Assembly: GCA_037013495.1 (NCBI GenBank)
Contig: CM072806.1
Location: 22,023,501 to 22,087,500 of the forward strand
From: Hippophae tibetana
Taxonomy: Eukaryota > Streptophyta > Magnoliopsida > Rosales > Elaeagnaceae
Direction: 5' to 3'
DNA length: 64,000 nucleotides
In this document: positions 35,098-46,935 of the stretch, piece by piece
How positions within the stretch are numbered: the stretch's first letter is position 1
Layout of the letters: every line of letters starts with the position of its first letter
Program-made: the position numbers and the translations under genes
The notes under the pieces: model-generated
Told to the model about the DNA's origin: nothing
Seen by the model: the letters and a program-made list of their open reading frames with translations, nothing else
Database searches by the model: none

Positions 35098-36936
35098 TGT
35101 TGTTTCCTTTTAGAGAACATAAAAATGTGCAAATATATACAGTCACAAGTAATAAAATTTGATAAGTAAGTTATCGTTCCCATAGAGATTTGTTACTACA
35201 GTTTTTTAAGTACTAAAATTGTTTCACTATGATTTTATCCAAACGATCAAAAAGTTGGAAGATATTTAACTAACTAATTTTTGTAAACAGCAAATAAATA
35301 AGAAAATTCTAGGATTGTAGTTTTCACCAAATTAATCCACTCGAATCATATCATTTTCTCTTGATTTATATTTTTTTTAAATTTAATTTGTCAACCAAGA
35401 ACTTCTAATTTTATCCATACATCTCTCTCGAGCTCTATATAGACAAAACTCGCTAAATTAATTAACTATATTCCCATGAGAATTAAATTCACCAAGATTC
35501 ATTACGTTCTAAGTTCTCAAATGACCACACATACGATAAAGGTATATTCCTATCCTTCATATATATATATGTTATTCTATCCATGAGCAATATACACAAA
35601 AATGCATCTTCCAAGTTTATTTAAGTGTTATAGATCAATTGATAAATTTTCCAATAATCAAAAGCATCAAGAACAAATAGAATAAACAAATTAAAAATCT
35701 AATAAATCGTTCAAAAATAATTAAATCCAAGTTTTATAAATTTAGATAAAACGCAACCCTAGAAAAATTAAATTACTTCATAAATAAAATTAAAATTACA
35801 ATACGAAGGAATATTATATGAAAAACACAAAAAATATTAAAACTTCATCTCTACAGAAACACAACAGAAGCCAAAATGGCTTCTACGTGTTCCAAAATCT
35901 ACCATTTTAGCCCCCTCATATTTCTCTTTCTTTCACATATTTATAGCTCTAATAAAATATTAAAAATATTCAAAGTGGAAAACAAGAATTATTCTTTTCA
36001 TAGACGCATGTAAAACAAATTTATCGTGCAAAACAGTGGACAATGTATGTCGTTTCTGACTTCTTTTTAATTCATAACGCATGCCACGTGTTTGCATATG
36101 ATTAGTTGTAAGAAATGACGAGACATGTGGCAGCCTTTCATTCGTTGTGATGCATGGGTGCAAAAGCATCGGGTCGTACAAGATAATTGCCTCCAAGACA
36201 TGTGGGGGACAGAGAAGCTGTTAGAAACACGCATCGTTTGTGTGTTTTTTTTGTTTTAACCAACTCATGCCACATGTTATCTCCTAATTTGATGAAATAA
36301 TATTTGAGACACGTGACATTGTAGGATTCGTTGGAATGATAGGGTGCACGATGTTTCTCTAGAACGCGTAGCACAAGACCATTTCTTTGGGCAGACATGT
36401 GGGACTTACCGTGCACACTGACCTGGGTGGCCAGGTGGGCCCCACTCAGCACCGAGTAGTGTGTAATCCAAAAAATCAGGTCCAGTTGCTTTTGTCGCGT
36501 TTGTAATACACGCGCTGATCCTCACCGTTGATTTTCTGATCTGACGGTGCGTGCGGCGTGTGGATAATAGCTGCACGTGGTCTTATTTCCTGCACAGAAA
36601 AATATTTTTTCCTTAATTACATTTTAGCCCTCCAATTTAATTCAAATAAACTTTTGTTAATTTTAATTAAACCCTTTTTTTCTAATTTAATTAACTTTTA
36701 CACTTTTTTTAATTATAATTAGACACTTTTTTAATTTAAATTATATTTGTAGACATTTACTATTTGGAATTAAGTTCTTTTTTGATTCAAATTCTTTAAT
36801 TTTCTTAAAATTATATTCCTTAAGAAATTAACAGTAAATGTTAATTTATTCCATTAAAATTAACTAAAAATGTCAAGAAAATAGCAATTATAATTAATAA
36901 AATAGATGAAAATAACTGTGTAAAATACAGTTATCA
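35098..36936 (-). repeat. 5' LTR of the non-autonomous Gypsy element, with promoter-like block
   Basis: It is colinear with 32486-33643 except for a block at about 35580-36245 seen only here. That block has a minus-strand TATA box (CTATAAATATG, near 35938-35949) and a further G-box pair (36081-36133). A second pair lies at 36267-36319. Confidence 0.85.
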
Positions 36937-36941
36937 ATGAT

Positions 36942-37140
36942 AGTCAGAAACATTGAGTAGCACACCGGTGGAAAAAATTGTTGCATTTGAAAAGTATTGA
37001 TTGGAAATATGAAGAGAGGTATTAATAGCAATGGTGTGATCCCAAAGAGTGAGGGAATTTTGGGCTTTCATGGCATTCAAAAGGTCCAAACCATGAGGGT
37101 TGGTAATTAATTGCAATTGTTGAGGATCTGTAACTGAAAT
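36942..37140 (-). other. Unrecognised minus-strand open stretch, right part
   Basis: A minus-strand frame from about 37116 reads NPHGLDLLNAMKAQNSLTLW and runs into the ATGAT duplication. It is the other flank of the stretch at 32141-32485. No domain is recognised. Confidence 0.35.
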
Positions 37141-38198
37141 ACATCCACAGTAGTAGACATATTAGTTAAAGGAACATTTACATTTTAATCATTACTTGCG
37201 TGACTGTTAATCCATCAATTACAACCATAAATATTTGATAAATTAACTCAATGAAAAAGCCTATTTAAATAGTTTTTATAAAACAATACGAGAGAGATTA
37301 AGATGAAGAGAATAATACTCTTGTGTGGTTTATTAAAGTTATGTGCTTAGGTTTGTATATATAGAATATTTTGAAACATTAGGTCAAAGTAAAATTATTA
37401 TGTCGTCCATAAAATCAGTTAAAAGAGTTTTAAAGACAAGGACAATATGGTAAAAATCCAATTCAATTCGAATCAAAAATAGGTTTTAAAATCAAAGTCC
37501 TAATCGCTCAATTGATTTAACACATTCTTGATCGATTGAGAACAAATTTAAATTTATTGAATGCCCTTATCAATCAATCCAATACAACGATCAAAACATT
37601 TTCGATTGATCCAGTATAATAAATAATTAATTCTGAACTATGATCAATCGATCTAATTAATAAATCGATTGATTTAGTCAATTAAATAATTAATTCATGA
37701 CTTTTTAAATTGAGTAGATCGATTCTCACTCAATCTATATAGTTTGATTGATTGATTAGCCTAATCTCAAAATGTTATTATATGTCTAATATGAAATCTA
37801 ACATGTATATGAATATAGATATACCTGAATTATTATCGTTATAGCTCGATAGTTTTTTTGGCTTAAAAATATTCTTGAATGACACATCTAGAAACTAAAA
37901 TTACATTTGTATGTTTTGTTCACGAATATCACTAACACTTATATAGACCTTATAATATTCCTCTTTGGTATATTCGTGTAACAAAACTTCTCTCTCACTA
38001 TATAATCCTCATTAGAAAAATAAAGTTCTTACATAGTGAAAGTATCCTATGATACTGTGAAACTATCTTCGCTTGAATCTCAAAAGCTCATTTGAACACT
38101 AAAAAACAAAAACATAAACAACAAGACAACTTATCCAAAAATACGTATTGTTCATTAGTACAGTGCATATAACAATAGAAAATCGAAGATATAGACAT
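37141..38198. other. AT-rich intergenic DNA with a cluster of ATCGATTGA-like words
   Basis: No gene is seen. Between about 37490 and 37760 the words ATCGATTG, CAATTGATT, GATCAATCG and GATTGATTGA recur about ten times. Similar words occur at 3900-4160. Such clusters are often parts of old plant retroelements, but no LTR or coding sequence was found. Confidence 0.45.
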
Positions 38199-39510
38199 CA
38201 CTACTACAAAATTGGGCTTTAAAGTCGGTTCACATGTTGAACTGACTTAGATTTTTTTTACATATTTTACTCATTAGAACCTGTATTTGATCACATATAG
38301 TAGAACAAACAAAATCTGTTTAACAAAGTTTAAATAATACAATTAATTGATTGTAATTGCATAAAAATCAAACATAACAAATATATACACATAAATATAA
38401 TTGTGAAATACTTATACAAAACCTATATAATAAAAATAATAACATACATAATACAAAATATTATACACATAATATATAAAAAATAACGCAAAGTTGATAA
38501 TAAGTCCATATGATTAATAGAAATACTTACAAGAGTAAATGAAGTGACAAAATGAAGAAAATGAAGAAAAAAATGGGTGTTTTTGTAAGTGATAAAATTA
38601 GTATAATTTTTTTTGAGTATTTTGCTAAAAAAAAATAGGGGATCTGGAAGGTAATTTGAAAAGAAAGAAATCCCACTAAACGACGATGGAATTAGTGATC
38701 GTAGGTGGCCAAAAAATGAGAAAGAGTGGAGGAGGAGGGTCAATTTTGGGTTTTTGGGTGTTGTTTACAACACTACAAATAAAACATGTTGTGTTTAAGG
38801 GGAAGAAGACGAGAAAAAGAAAATATTCACGTGTGTAGCATCGGTTGACGTGTTGAATCGATGCTACTCTAGACGTAGCATCGGTTCTAAGTGTAGTTTT
38901 GGTTCAACACGTCAATTGACGATAAAAACTACGTAAATAAAATCGGTTTTCTCTAAAAACTGACTTTAAATCTCGACTTTACATAGCGTCAATTGACGTG
39001 TTGAATCGACACTACATATGGACATAACATCAATTGACGTGTTGAATTGACACTACATATAGAATCGATGCTATGTCCTACATGTAGCATCGGTTCAACA
39101 CGTCAACCTACGATAAAAACTATATGGATAGTGTCGGTTTTTCAGCAAACCAACTTATAAATTCATTATAAGTCAGTTTTTTCCAAAAAACTAACTTTAA
39201 ATCTCGACTTAACATAGCATCGGTCCTACATGTCAACGAAGGGTATCCACGTGTGTAGCATCAGTTGACACGTAGAACCGACGCTATGTCCTACGTGTAG
39301 CGTTGGTTCAACAAGTCAATCGACGATAAAAACTATATGGATAACATTGGTTTTTCAACGAACCGACTTTACATTCATTATAAGTTGATTTTCTCCAAAA
39401 AGTGACTTTAAATCTTGATTTTACGTAGCATCGGTTAGCGTGTTGAACTGATGATATATGTGGATGTAGTGTCGGTCCAACGTGTCAACCGATGCTACAC
39501 ACACTACTCA
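38199..39510. mobile_element. CACTA-like DNA transposon end with hairpin-rich subterminal repeats
   Basis: CACTACTACAAAATTGGGC at 38199 resembles the terminal sequence of plant CACTA (En/Spm) transposons (CACTACAAAAA). About 600 bp inside begins a dense array of GTAGCATCGGTT, GACGTGTTGAA(C/T)CGA and CGGTTTTT words in both orientations, typical of CACTA subterminal regions that bind the transposase. No transposase frame is present, so this would be a non-autonomous or truncated copy. The matching TAGTG end was not found; the right edge is set where the array stops near GCTACACACACTACTC. Confidence 0.5.
38830..39510. repeat. Tandem 214-228 bp units with internal palindromes
   Basis: The anchor GACTTTAAATCT(C/T)GA(C/T)TT(T/A)AC(A/G)TAGC occurs near 38960, 39190 and 39403, a spacing of about 228 and 214 bp. 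Each unit carries one or two inverted repeats of the form TAGCATCGGTT..ACGTGTTGAA..GATGCTA, which can fold back on themselves. Confidence 0.75.
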
Positions 39511-41485
39511 AATAGAATATAGTTTTATTTTATACATATAATTTATAAATATTACACACAAAAATTTATTTGTCAATAATTTAGGTGGGTCATGCCTTTT
39601 TCAATTTTAAACTAGACTTATAATGTCACTTTTCAAAATTAACTACCTAAATTACTTACAAAAATAATTAATGGATCATAGTGGCATTTGTCCCTTAAAT
39701 CTTTTTTTTAATGTAATTATCACTCACTAAAATTATTTTAATAAGAAAACATTTACTTTGATAACTAACTAACAATAAATGAGTAAGAATAAGTGGATGT
39801 AAATTACACTATTTATTGTTTTAAGTTAAAGGTTACAATTATAACGTTTGATATTAAAAAAAATGTGCATTTTGAAGGAATAATGTTATGTACATAAATT
39901 TGAGATACATATAAAATAATGTATTGTAATATTATTAGATTAGATTATATATATCTCAACTTTATTGGTTTCTGTTGGTTCTAATTTTTCAATGATCAAT
40001 CATATTGGTTCAGTTTTGATTTTTGTCTAAAACTAAATCAATATGCATATGTGCGTTCAAATTATCCAAAATCACCTGATTTTAGATTAGATTATATATA
40101 TTTTATCAAAATTGCTTTAAGTTAAAACTTATCATTATTCTAACAAGGTATTTGTTTTATCGTGGTAAGCTTTACATGACATTGGATGCATTTGTGATAC
40201 TGTATTGTCATGTCGTGGTAAGTTTTACCATGACACTAGATGTCTAGAAGAGGTGATCCTGATAAAAAATAGATTTAATTACAAAATCTCTACTAGTTTG
40301 AAAATAATTCCATATATGCACACTCTTACATATATCCAAAGAGTTTGGAACTGATAGGTGTTATTTACAATAAAAAAAATGAAAAAATAGGAGGTTAGTA
40401 ATTAGAAGTTACATTTTAAATAAAAAATATTAATTTATTAATTATATCCCTTTAACGATACTTGCGGGTTTGATATTGATGTGGATAGATTTAGAATTAT
40501 CTTATTCTTTTTAATATATATATATATATATATTTATTTATTTAATTATATAATTTTAATTGTTAAATATATTATTTTATTATTAAATATAAATATCTAT
40601 TATATTGAATCTTTTATTCTATATTCATAAGGAATCTAAATAAGAAAGGACAATGGACTTAAGGTGACTACATTGTAATAATCTCGTCGGGCCATAATGC
40701 AATAAAACTAAGGGACCAAATTCAAACCTACAAAAAAGTAAACATGATGAGGCAATCAATGAGAGAATTAAGAGAAATAATTAATATAATTAGATACTTT
40801 AAATTAAACAATCAGCCCATCCCATCTCCCAATAAGAAGCCCAAAAGGGATGAAAGCATAGCTAAAATTCATCCATTTAAACTTACCTAAAATTAAGTTT
40901 GTTTCAAATACAATCAACTCATTAGGGATTCTTGGTCTTAGATGATCTATGGCCATTGGTTCAAGTTTTTTAAAGAGTCTTTTCTATTTTTAATAGATAA
41001 TATTCTCAATTTTTTAACAAATAACTAGAATATATTTTCTAAAAGACTAGAATTTAGAAATCTTAAAATTTTATTTGAAACAAATACAAAAATAAATAAA
41101 AATTAAACATACCTAGATTTTTCTTAATTTTCTCTCATATTCTGATAAGTCAAATAACCCAAACTAAAACACAAAAATATAATATTCTCCATTTTCTAGC
41201 AAATAACTAGAATAAATACTTTCTAAAAAACTAGAATGCATTTGCATAAATCCTAAAATTTTATTTAAGATAATATAAAAATAAATAAAAATTAAACTTA
41301 CTCAATTTTTTTTCATTTTCTCTCATATTCTAATAAGCCAAACAATCCAAACTAAAAGCTATTTCTTTTAAAAAAAGTCAATGCTAAATTTTAATCCTTA
41401 CCATCACTTCTTCGTATGAGTTGATACTATTAATACAAAGTGCCAATCTATATAGAATAATGCAAGAAGGTAAAGACCTATATCA
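39511..41485. other. AT-rich intergenic DNA
   Basis: No reading frame or RNA gene is recognised. It contains (AT)n at about 40517-40540, an inverted repeat around 40208-40237 (TGTCATGTCGTGGTAAG..TTACCATGACA), and a 182-bp tandem duplication listed separately. Confidence 0.55.
40997..41360. repeat. Two tandem copies of a 182-bp non-coding unit
   Basis: ATAATATTCTC starts copies at 40997 and 41179. Both continue AACAAATAACTAGAATA-like, ACTAGAAT, TAAAATTTTATTT, AAAATAAATAAAAATTAAAC and TTCTCTCATATTCT.ATAAG. They have diverged by roughly a tenth. Confidence 0.8.
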
Positions 41486-41490
41486 AAATC

Positions 41491-42180
41491 TTTTGGGTTT
41501 CTCTCTTATTTGGAAGAGCCCAAAAAAGCTCATGTAACTTAATGACTTCTCCCTAGAAAGAAAGGATAATTTTATCCATTTATTACTTCATAAATAAACT
41601 TATTTATGGTTGGTTGAAAGTGAAAATCAAGAGCTACAGCAGCAGAAAACTGAGTAGTTTTCAGTTTTTTTTCTTCTCTAGTAAGCCTTTATCAAGTGCT
41701 CCCATGAAAGGTCATTTGTAGTCAGATTGAGCTAAAATTTTGCAGGAAGGTTCACGACTCAAAACTCTTCATTCTGAATGTTGGGATTTTGATTTGGCTT
41801 ATCGGTTTGGAAATATATGGGTCGTGAACAGTGACTATGAAATTGGTTTAGATTTATAAATCTTCTTGAAATAATTGTTAGTTTCCAAGAAGTTGTATTA
41901 TTGATAATATTGTTGATTGTTTGCCTCTAGTTTTATCTAGAGAAAACTTTTGTACAGTTGTTTTTTGATAGTGGAAGTTTTGGATATGAGTGTTGTGGTT
42001 ATTTCCTTCCTACACCGAGAAGGTTTTTTCACGTAAATTGATTGTGTTGATTTTGTGCATGTTTCATTTTGAGCTCTATTTATTTGTTTCCTAAAATATT
42101 CACACAAAGAAGGAAAATAGGTTTCATTTCGCTGTTTGAAGCTTGATTAAGTTCGAATTAATATTGTGATTCTCCTAACA
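41491..42180 (+). repeat. 5' LTR of the 41.5-kb Copia element
   Basis: 690 bp, ending TCTCCTAACA directly before the primer-binding site. Its left neighbour is the AAATC duplication. Confidence 0.85.
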
Positions 42181-45100
42181 AAATGGTATCAAAGTTGTGG
42201 TTATTATCGTTGAATTTCTTGTGTTAAATAATGGAAGCAAATTTGAGTAGAATGAATACTTTGAATGGTTCTAATTATGACACTTGGAAAGGAAAAATGA
42301 AAGATCTCCTTTATGTCAAATAGTTTCATTTACCGGTGTTTGCCTCTGAGAAGCCAGAAAAGTTGTTTAAAGAAGAATGAATTTTGTTACATCGACAAGT
42401 CAGTGGGTATATAAAGCAGTGGGTAGATGATAATGTTTTGAATCATTTTAGTGGGGAAATACACGCATGATCACTCTAAAATAAACTTGAGGATTTGTAT
42501 GCTAGAAAAACAGGAAATAATAAAATGTTTCTCATAAAAGAAATTAATTGCTCTAAGGTACCAAGATAGAACTCTATTGACAGATCACTTGAATACGTTC
42601 CAAGGAATAATCAATCAATTAGTTGGAATGGGTATCAAGTTTGATGATGAGATTCAGGGGTTGTGTTTATTGGGTACATTGCCGAACTATTGGGAAAAAT
42701 TTAGAATGTCATTAAGTAACTAAACTCCAAATGGTGTAATCAACGTGGATCTGGTTAATAATAGTAATATTTTAAATGAAGAAATGAGAAGAAAATCACA
42801 TAGATCTTCTCAATAGTCAAAAAATTTGGTAATAGAAGGAAGAAGAGTGAGTAAAAGCAGAGGTTTTAAGGGCAAAGAAAAAGGAAGAAGCAAGTCCAAT
42901 AGGTTTGTTAATGTTGAGTGTCATCATTGTGGCATGAAAAGGCACATTAAGAATTATTGTAGAAATTTGAAGCGGGATAACAAGAAGAAAGACAAAGAAC
43001 AAGAGGGTGATGTTGGTAAGGAAAATGACCGAGTTGTCACCGCTAGTTTAGAAGACTTTCTTGTTGTTTATAATGAAGATGTGGTCAATTTTTCATATCA
43101 CGAGATCAACTAGGTTATTGATAGTGAAGCCTCTATTCATGCTATGTCTCGAGAGGACTTCTTTACATCCTATACAATAGGTGACTTTGGGACAGTAAAG
43201 TTGGGTAATGATGGCTTGGTTAAAGTCATTTGTATTAGATATGTGTGTTTGGAGATAAATAATGGCTCAAGGCTACTTCTTAGAGGGGTAAAGCATATTC
43301 CTGAAATTCATTTGAACTTAATCTCTATAGGTAAACTTGACGATGAAGGATATTGTAATACCTTTAATAATGGTCAATGTAAACTTACTAAAGGTGTTAT
43401 GGTTGTTGCTCTTGAGAACAAGCATTCTAGTTTGTATATACTGCAGGCAAGACTCTTCAAAGGCGCTATTAATGCTATGACATATGAGCTTACAATAGAA
43501 TTGTGGCATAAGAGATCTACTCACAAAAGTGAGGAAGGCTTGACAGTATTGACTAAAAAGAATCTTCTTTCTGGAATGAATGATGTTTGTTTAAAACGAT
43601 GTACTCATTGTTTGGCAAGGAAGCAAAATAGAAATAGAGTTTCTTTCAAGAGTTCTCTTCCTTCAAGAAAACTATTCATGCTTGATTTGGTACATTTAGA
43701 TGTATGTGGTCCTATAAATATAAGAACTTTGGGTGGTGCCTTTTATTTTGTGACCTTCATAGATGATTGTTTAAGAAAATTATAGGTGTACACTTTGAAG
43801 AGCAAAGATCAAGTATTAGATGTGTTTAAACAGTTTCAAGCCTTAGTTAAGAGACAGACTGGGAAGAAATTATGGTGCATCAGAACAGATAATGAGGGAG
43901 AGTATTTAGGTCATTTTTATGAGTATTGCAGACGTCAGGGCATTCGACATCAAAAGACACCTCTTAAGAATCCTCAATTAAATGGGTTGGTTGAGAGAAT
44001 GAACATGACATTAGTTGAAAGAGTAAGATGTCTTCTTTCGTAGGCTCAGTTGCCAAGATCTTTCTAGGGTGAGGCTTTGAATACAGTTGTATATTTTCTT
44101 AATCTCACACCATGTGTTCCTCTTCAATTTGATGTACCAACCAAAGTTTGGACTAGAAAAGATGTTTCTTATGATCATCTCCGCATTTTTGGTTGCAAGG
44201 AATTTGTGCATATACCAAAGAGATGAGAGATCTAAGCTCAATGTGAAGACACGACAACATATATTTGTTGGTTATGGTCTGGACGAATTTGGCTACAAAT
44301 TTTATGATCTAGTTAAGAAGAAACTGGTAAGGAATCGTGATGTATTTATAGAAGATCAAACAATACTAGATGTTGATAAGATAGAAAAAGGACTCCATTA
44401 GTATAGCGATGATTTGATTGACCTAGATTCGATTCCTTTATCGGTACAAATGGACCAAAATGTTCAAGAGGACCAACAAGGTTCAAATGATGCAGATGCT
44501 CCTATGCAAGTTGAAACAAATCACTAGACTATTGATCAGTTGCTAGAACCAAATCACTAGACTACTAGAGACCAACGTCCTTCCACACGATATGATACAA
44601 ATGAGTATATGTTATTGAAAATGAGGGAGAACCTCAATTTTATGCAAAAATGATGGAAGATGGAAATATGGCACACTAGGTTGGTGCTATGGAAGATGAG
44701 ATACAATCATTGTATGACAATCACATGTTTGAGCTGGTAAAGTTGCCTAGGGGTAAGATAGCTCTGAAGAACAAGTGGGTCTACAGGGTGAAGCAAGAAG
44801 AATACCATTCACAACCACGATACAAAGCTAGATTGGTCGTCAAAGGAATTTAGTTAAAGAAAAGGTATTGATTTTGATGATATTTTCTCTCCTATTATGA
44901 AAATGTCTTCCATATGTGTTATTCTAGGTCTCGCAGCAAACTTGGATTTAGAAATTGAACAAATGGATGTGAAAACTGTCTTTCTTCATGGTGAATTGGA
45001 GGAAGAGATTTATATGGAGCAGCTAGAGGGTTTTGAGGTTAAAGGAAAAGAGAATTATGTATGTCGGTTAAAGAAAAGCCTCTACGGGTTGAAGCAAGCA

Positions 45101-46216
45101 GCTAGACAATGGTATAAGAAGTTTGAGTCAGATATGAGGGAGTATGGTTACAAGAAGACTACTTCTGATCATTGTATTTTTGTGTTGAAATTCTCTGATG
45201 ATGATTTTATCATTTTATTCCTCTATGTTGATGACATATTGATTGTTGGCAGAAATTCTTTAAGGATTGATAATTGGAAGAAGTAGTTGAGTAAGTCCTT
45301 TGCCAGGAAGGACTTAGGGCCAGCAAAATAAATTCTTAGCATTTGAATTTTTCGAAACAAGAAAGGAAATAAGTTGTATATGTCACAGGAACGATACATT
45401 AACAAGGTCCTTGAAAGGTTTCATATGGATAAAGCTAAAGTGGTTTCTTCTCCTTTATTTAACCACTTTAAGTTGAGATCCAATCAATGCCCTTCAACAG
45501 ATAAAGAGAAGTAAGATATGAAAAAGGTTCCATATGCCTCATTAATAGGAAACTTAATATATGCAATGGTGTGTACGAGGTCAGACATAGCTCATATAGT
45601 TGGAGTTGTTAGTCATTTTCTTTCGAATCTAGGAAGAGAGCATTGAGATGGAGTAAAGTGGATTATGAGATATCTTCAAGGTACTTCCAAGTTAACACTA
45701 AGCTTTGGAAGTGGAAAACCGGTGTTAGTTAGATACATTGATTTAGATTTGGAAAGATATGAAGATTCTCATAAGTCTACTTCAAGTTATCTAATTACTT
45801 TTTCTGGTGGAGCAGTTTCTTGGCAATCAAGATTGCAAAAGTGTGTTGCACTTTCTACAACAGAGGTGGAGTTTATTATCCCAATGGAAGCTTGTAAGGA
45901 GTTATTATGGATGAAATTAACAGTTCTTGAGAGAACTTAGTTTCAAGCAGTATAAATATGTATTTTTCTATGATAATCAGAGTTATATTCACCTAGCGAA
46001 GAACTCGGCGTTTCACTCAAGATCAAAGCATATTGATGTGAGATATCATTGGATAAGGGATACTCTTAACAATAAGTTGCTTGAACTCAAGAAAACCCAT
46101 GTTGATGAGAATGGATCTAACATGCTGACAAAAGTAGTGTCAAAGGAAAAACTTGAAATTTGTTGTTCAATTGTGGATTGGAAAATCCCTCTATCTAATC
46201 GAGAAATGGGGAGATT

Positions 46217-46930
46217 TATTGGGTTTCCCTCTTATATGGAGAAACCCAAAAAGGCCCATGTGGCTTAATGGCCCATGGATAAAGAAAGGGAAATTGTGTC
46301 CATTCTATTGCTTCATAAATAAACATATTTAAGGTTGGTTGAAAGTGAAAATCAAGAGCTACAACAGCTAGAGAGCAACAACAGATTAGCAAGCAGAAAA
46401 CTGAGCAGTTTTTCAGTTTTCTCTCTCTCCAATAAGCCTTCATCAAGTGCTCCGATGGAAAGTCGTTTGTGGTCCGATTAAGTTGAAATTTTGTAGGAAT
46501 GTTTATGACTCAAGACTCTTCAATCTGAATAGTGGGATTTTGATTTAGCTTACCTGTTTGGGAAAATATGGGCCGTGAACAGGTACTACGAAATTGGGTT
46601 AGATCTCTCCATCTTCTTGAAATAATTGTTAGTTTCCAAGAAGTTGTATTCTGGATGATGTTGTTGATTTTTTGCCTCTAGTTTTATCTAGAGAGAATTT
46701 TGTACAATTTTTTCTTGATATTGGAAGTTTTGGGGAGGAGTGTCGTGATTGTTTCCTTCCTATACCGAGAAGGTTTTTCCACGTAAATTGATTGTGTTGA
46801 TTTTGTGCATGTTTCATTTTGAGCTCTATTTATTTGTTTCCTAAAAGATTCACACAAAGAAGTAGAATAAGTTTCATTCCGCTGTTTAGAGCTTAATTAA
46901 GTTCGAATTGATATTGTGATTCTTTTAACA
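46217..46930 (+). repeat. 3' LTR of the 41.5-kb Copia element
   Basis: 714 bp, beginning TATTGGGTTTCC after the polypurine tract and ending TCTTTTAACA before the second AAATC. It has a short extra stretch near 46370-46400 relative to the 5' LTR. Confidence 0.85.
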
Positions 46931-46935
46931 AAATC

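Larger units (their letters stand above)
32486..36936 (-). mobile_element. Non-autonomous Tat/Athila-type Gypsy LTR element (LARD-like), with target-site duplication
   Basis: The element has LTRs at 32486-33643 and 35098-36936 and the duplication ATGAT on both sides (32481-32485 and 36937-36941). The internal 1.45 kb holds no gag or pol. It has a primer-binding site matching Asp-tRNA (minus TGGCGCTGTTACGGGG, near 35076-35091) and a polypurine tract (minus AAGTTTGAGGTG at 33644-33655). Minus-strand LTRs begin TGATAACT with a hairpin. Elements of this layout are moved by enzymes of a coding relative. The two LTRs differ in length (1158 and 1839 bp), and by eye the shared parts are about 90% identical. 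Confidence 0.85.
41491..46930 (+). mobile_element. Copia LTR retrotransposon (Tork/Tnt1-type), with target-site duplication
   Basis: The 5440-bp element is flanked by the duplication AAATC (41486-41490 and 46931-46935). LTRs are 41491-42180 and 46217-46930. The Met-tRNA primer site TGGTATCAAAG is at 42184-42194 and the polypurine tract GAAATGGGGAGATT at 46203-46216. Plus-strand parts in order: gag (from about 42232, [13 protein letters not shown]), zinc knuckle (near 42920, CHHCGMKRHIKNYC), GAG-pre-integrase and integrase (43144-44043), RT (44897-45286, QMDVKTVFLHGELEEEIYM, LYGLKQAARQWYKKF, YVDDILIVG) and RNase H (45665-46268, STTEVEF, SKHIDVRYHWIRD). It is broken in roughly ten places. The LTRs look about 85% identical by eye, older than the Tnt1-like copy at 15.6 kb. 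Confidence 0.9.

Noticed and set aside
38423-38743. A 106-residue hydrophobic minus-strand frame
   Set aside because: It is phenylalanine- and isoleucine-rich because of A/T bias, lies within the CACTA-like region, and shows no domain.
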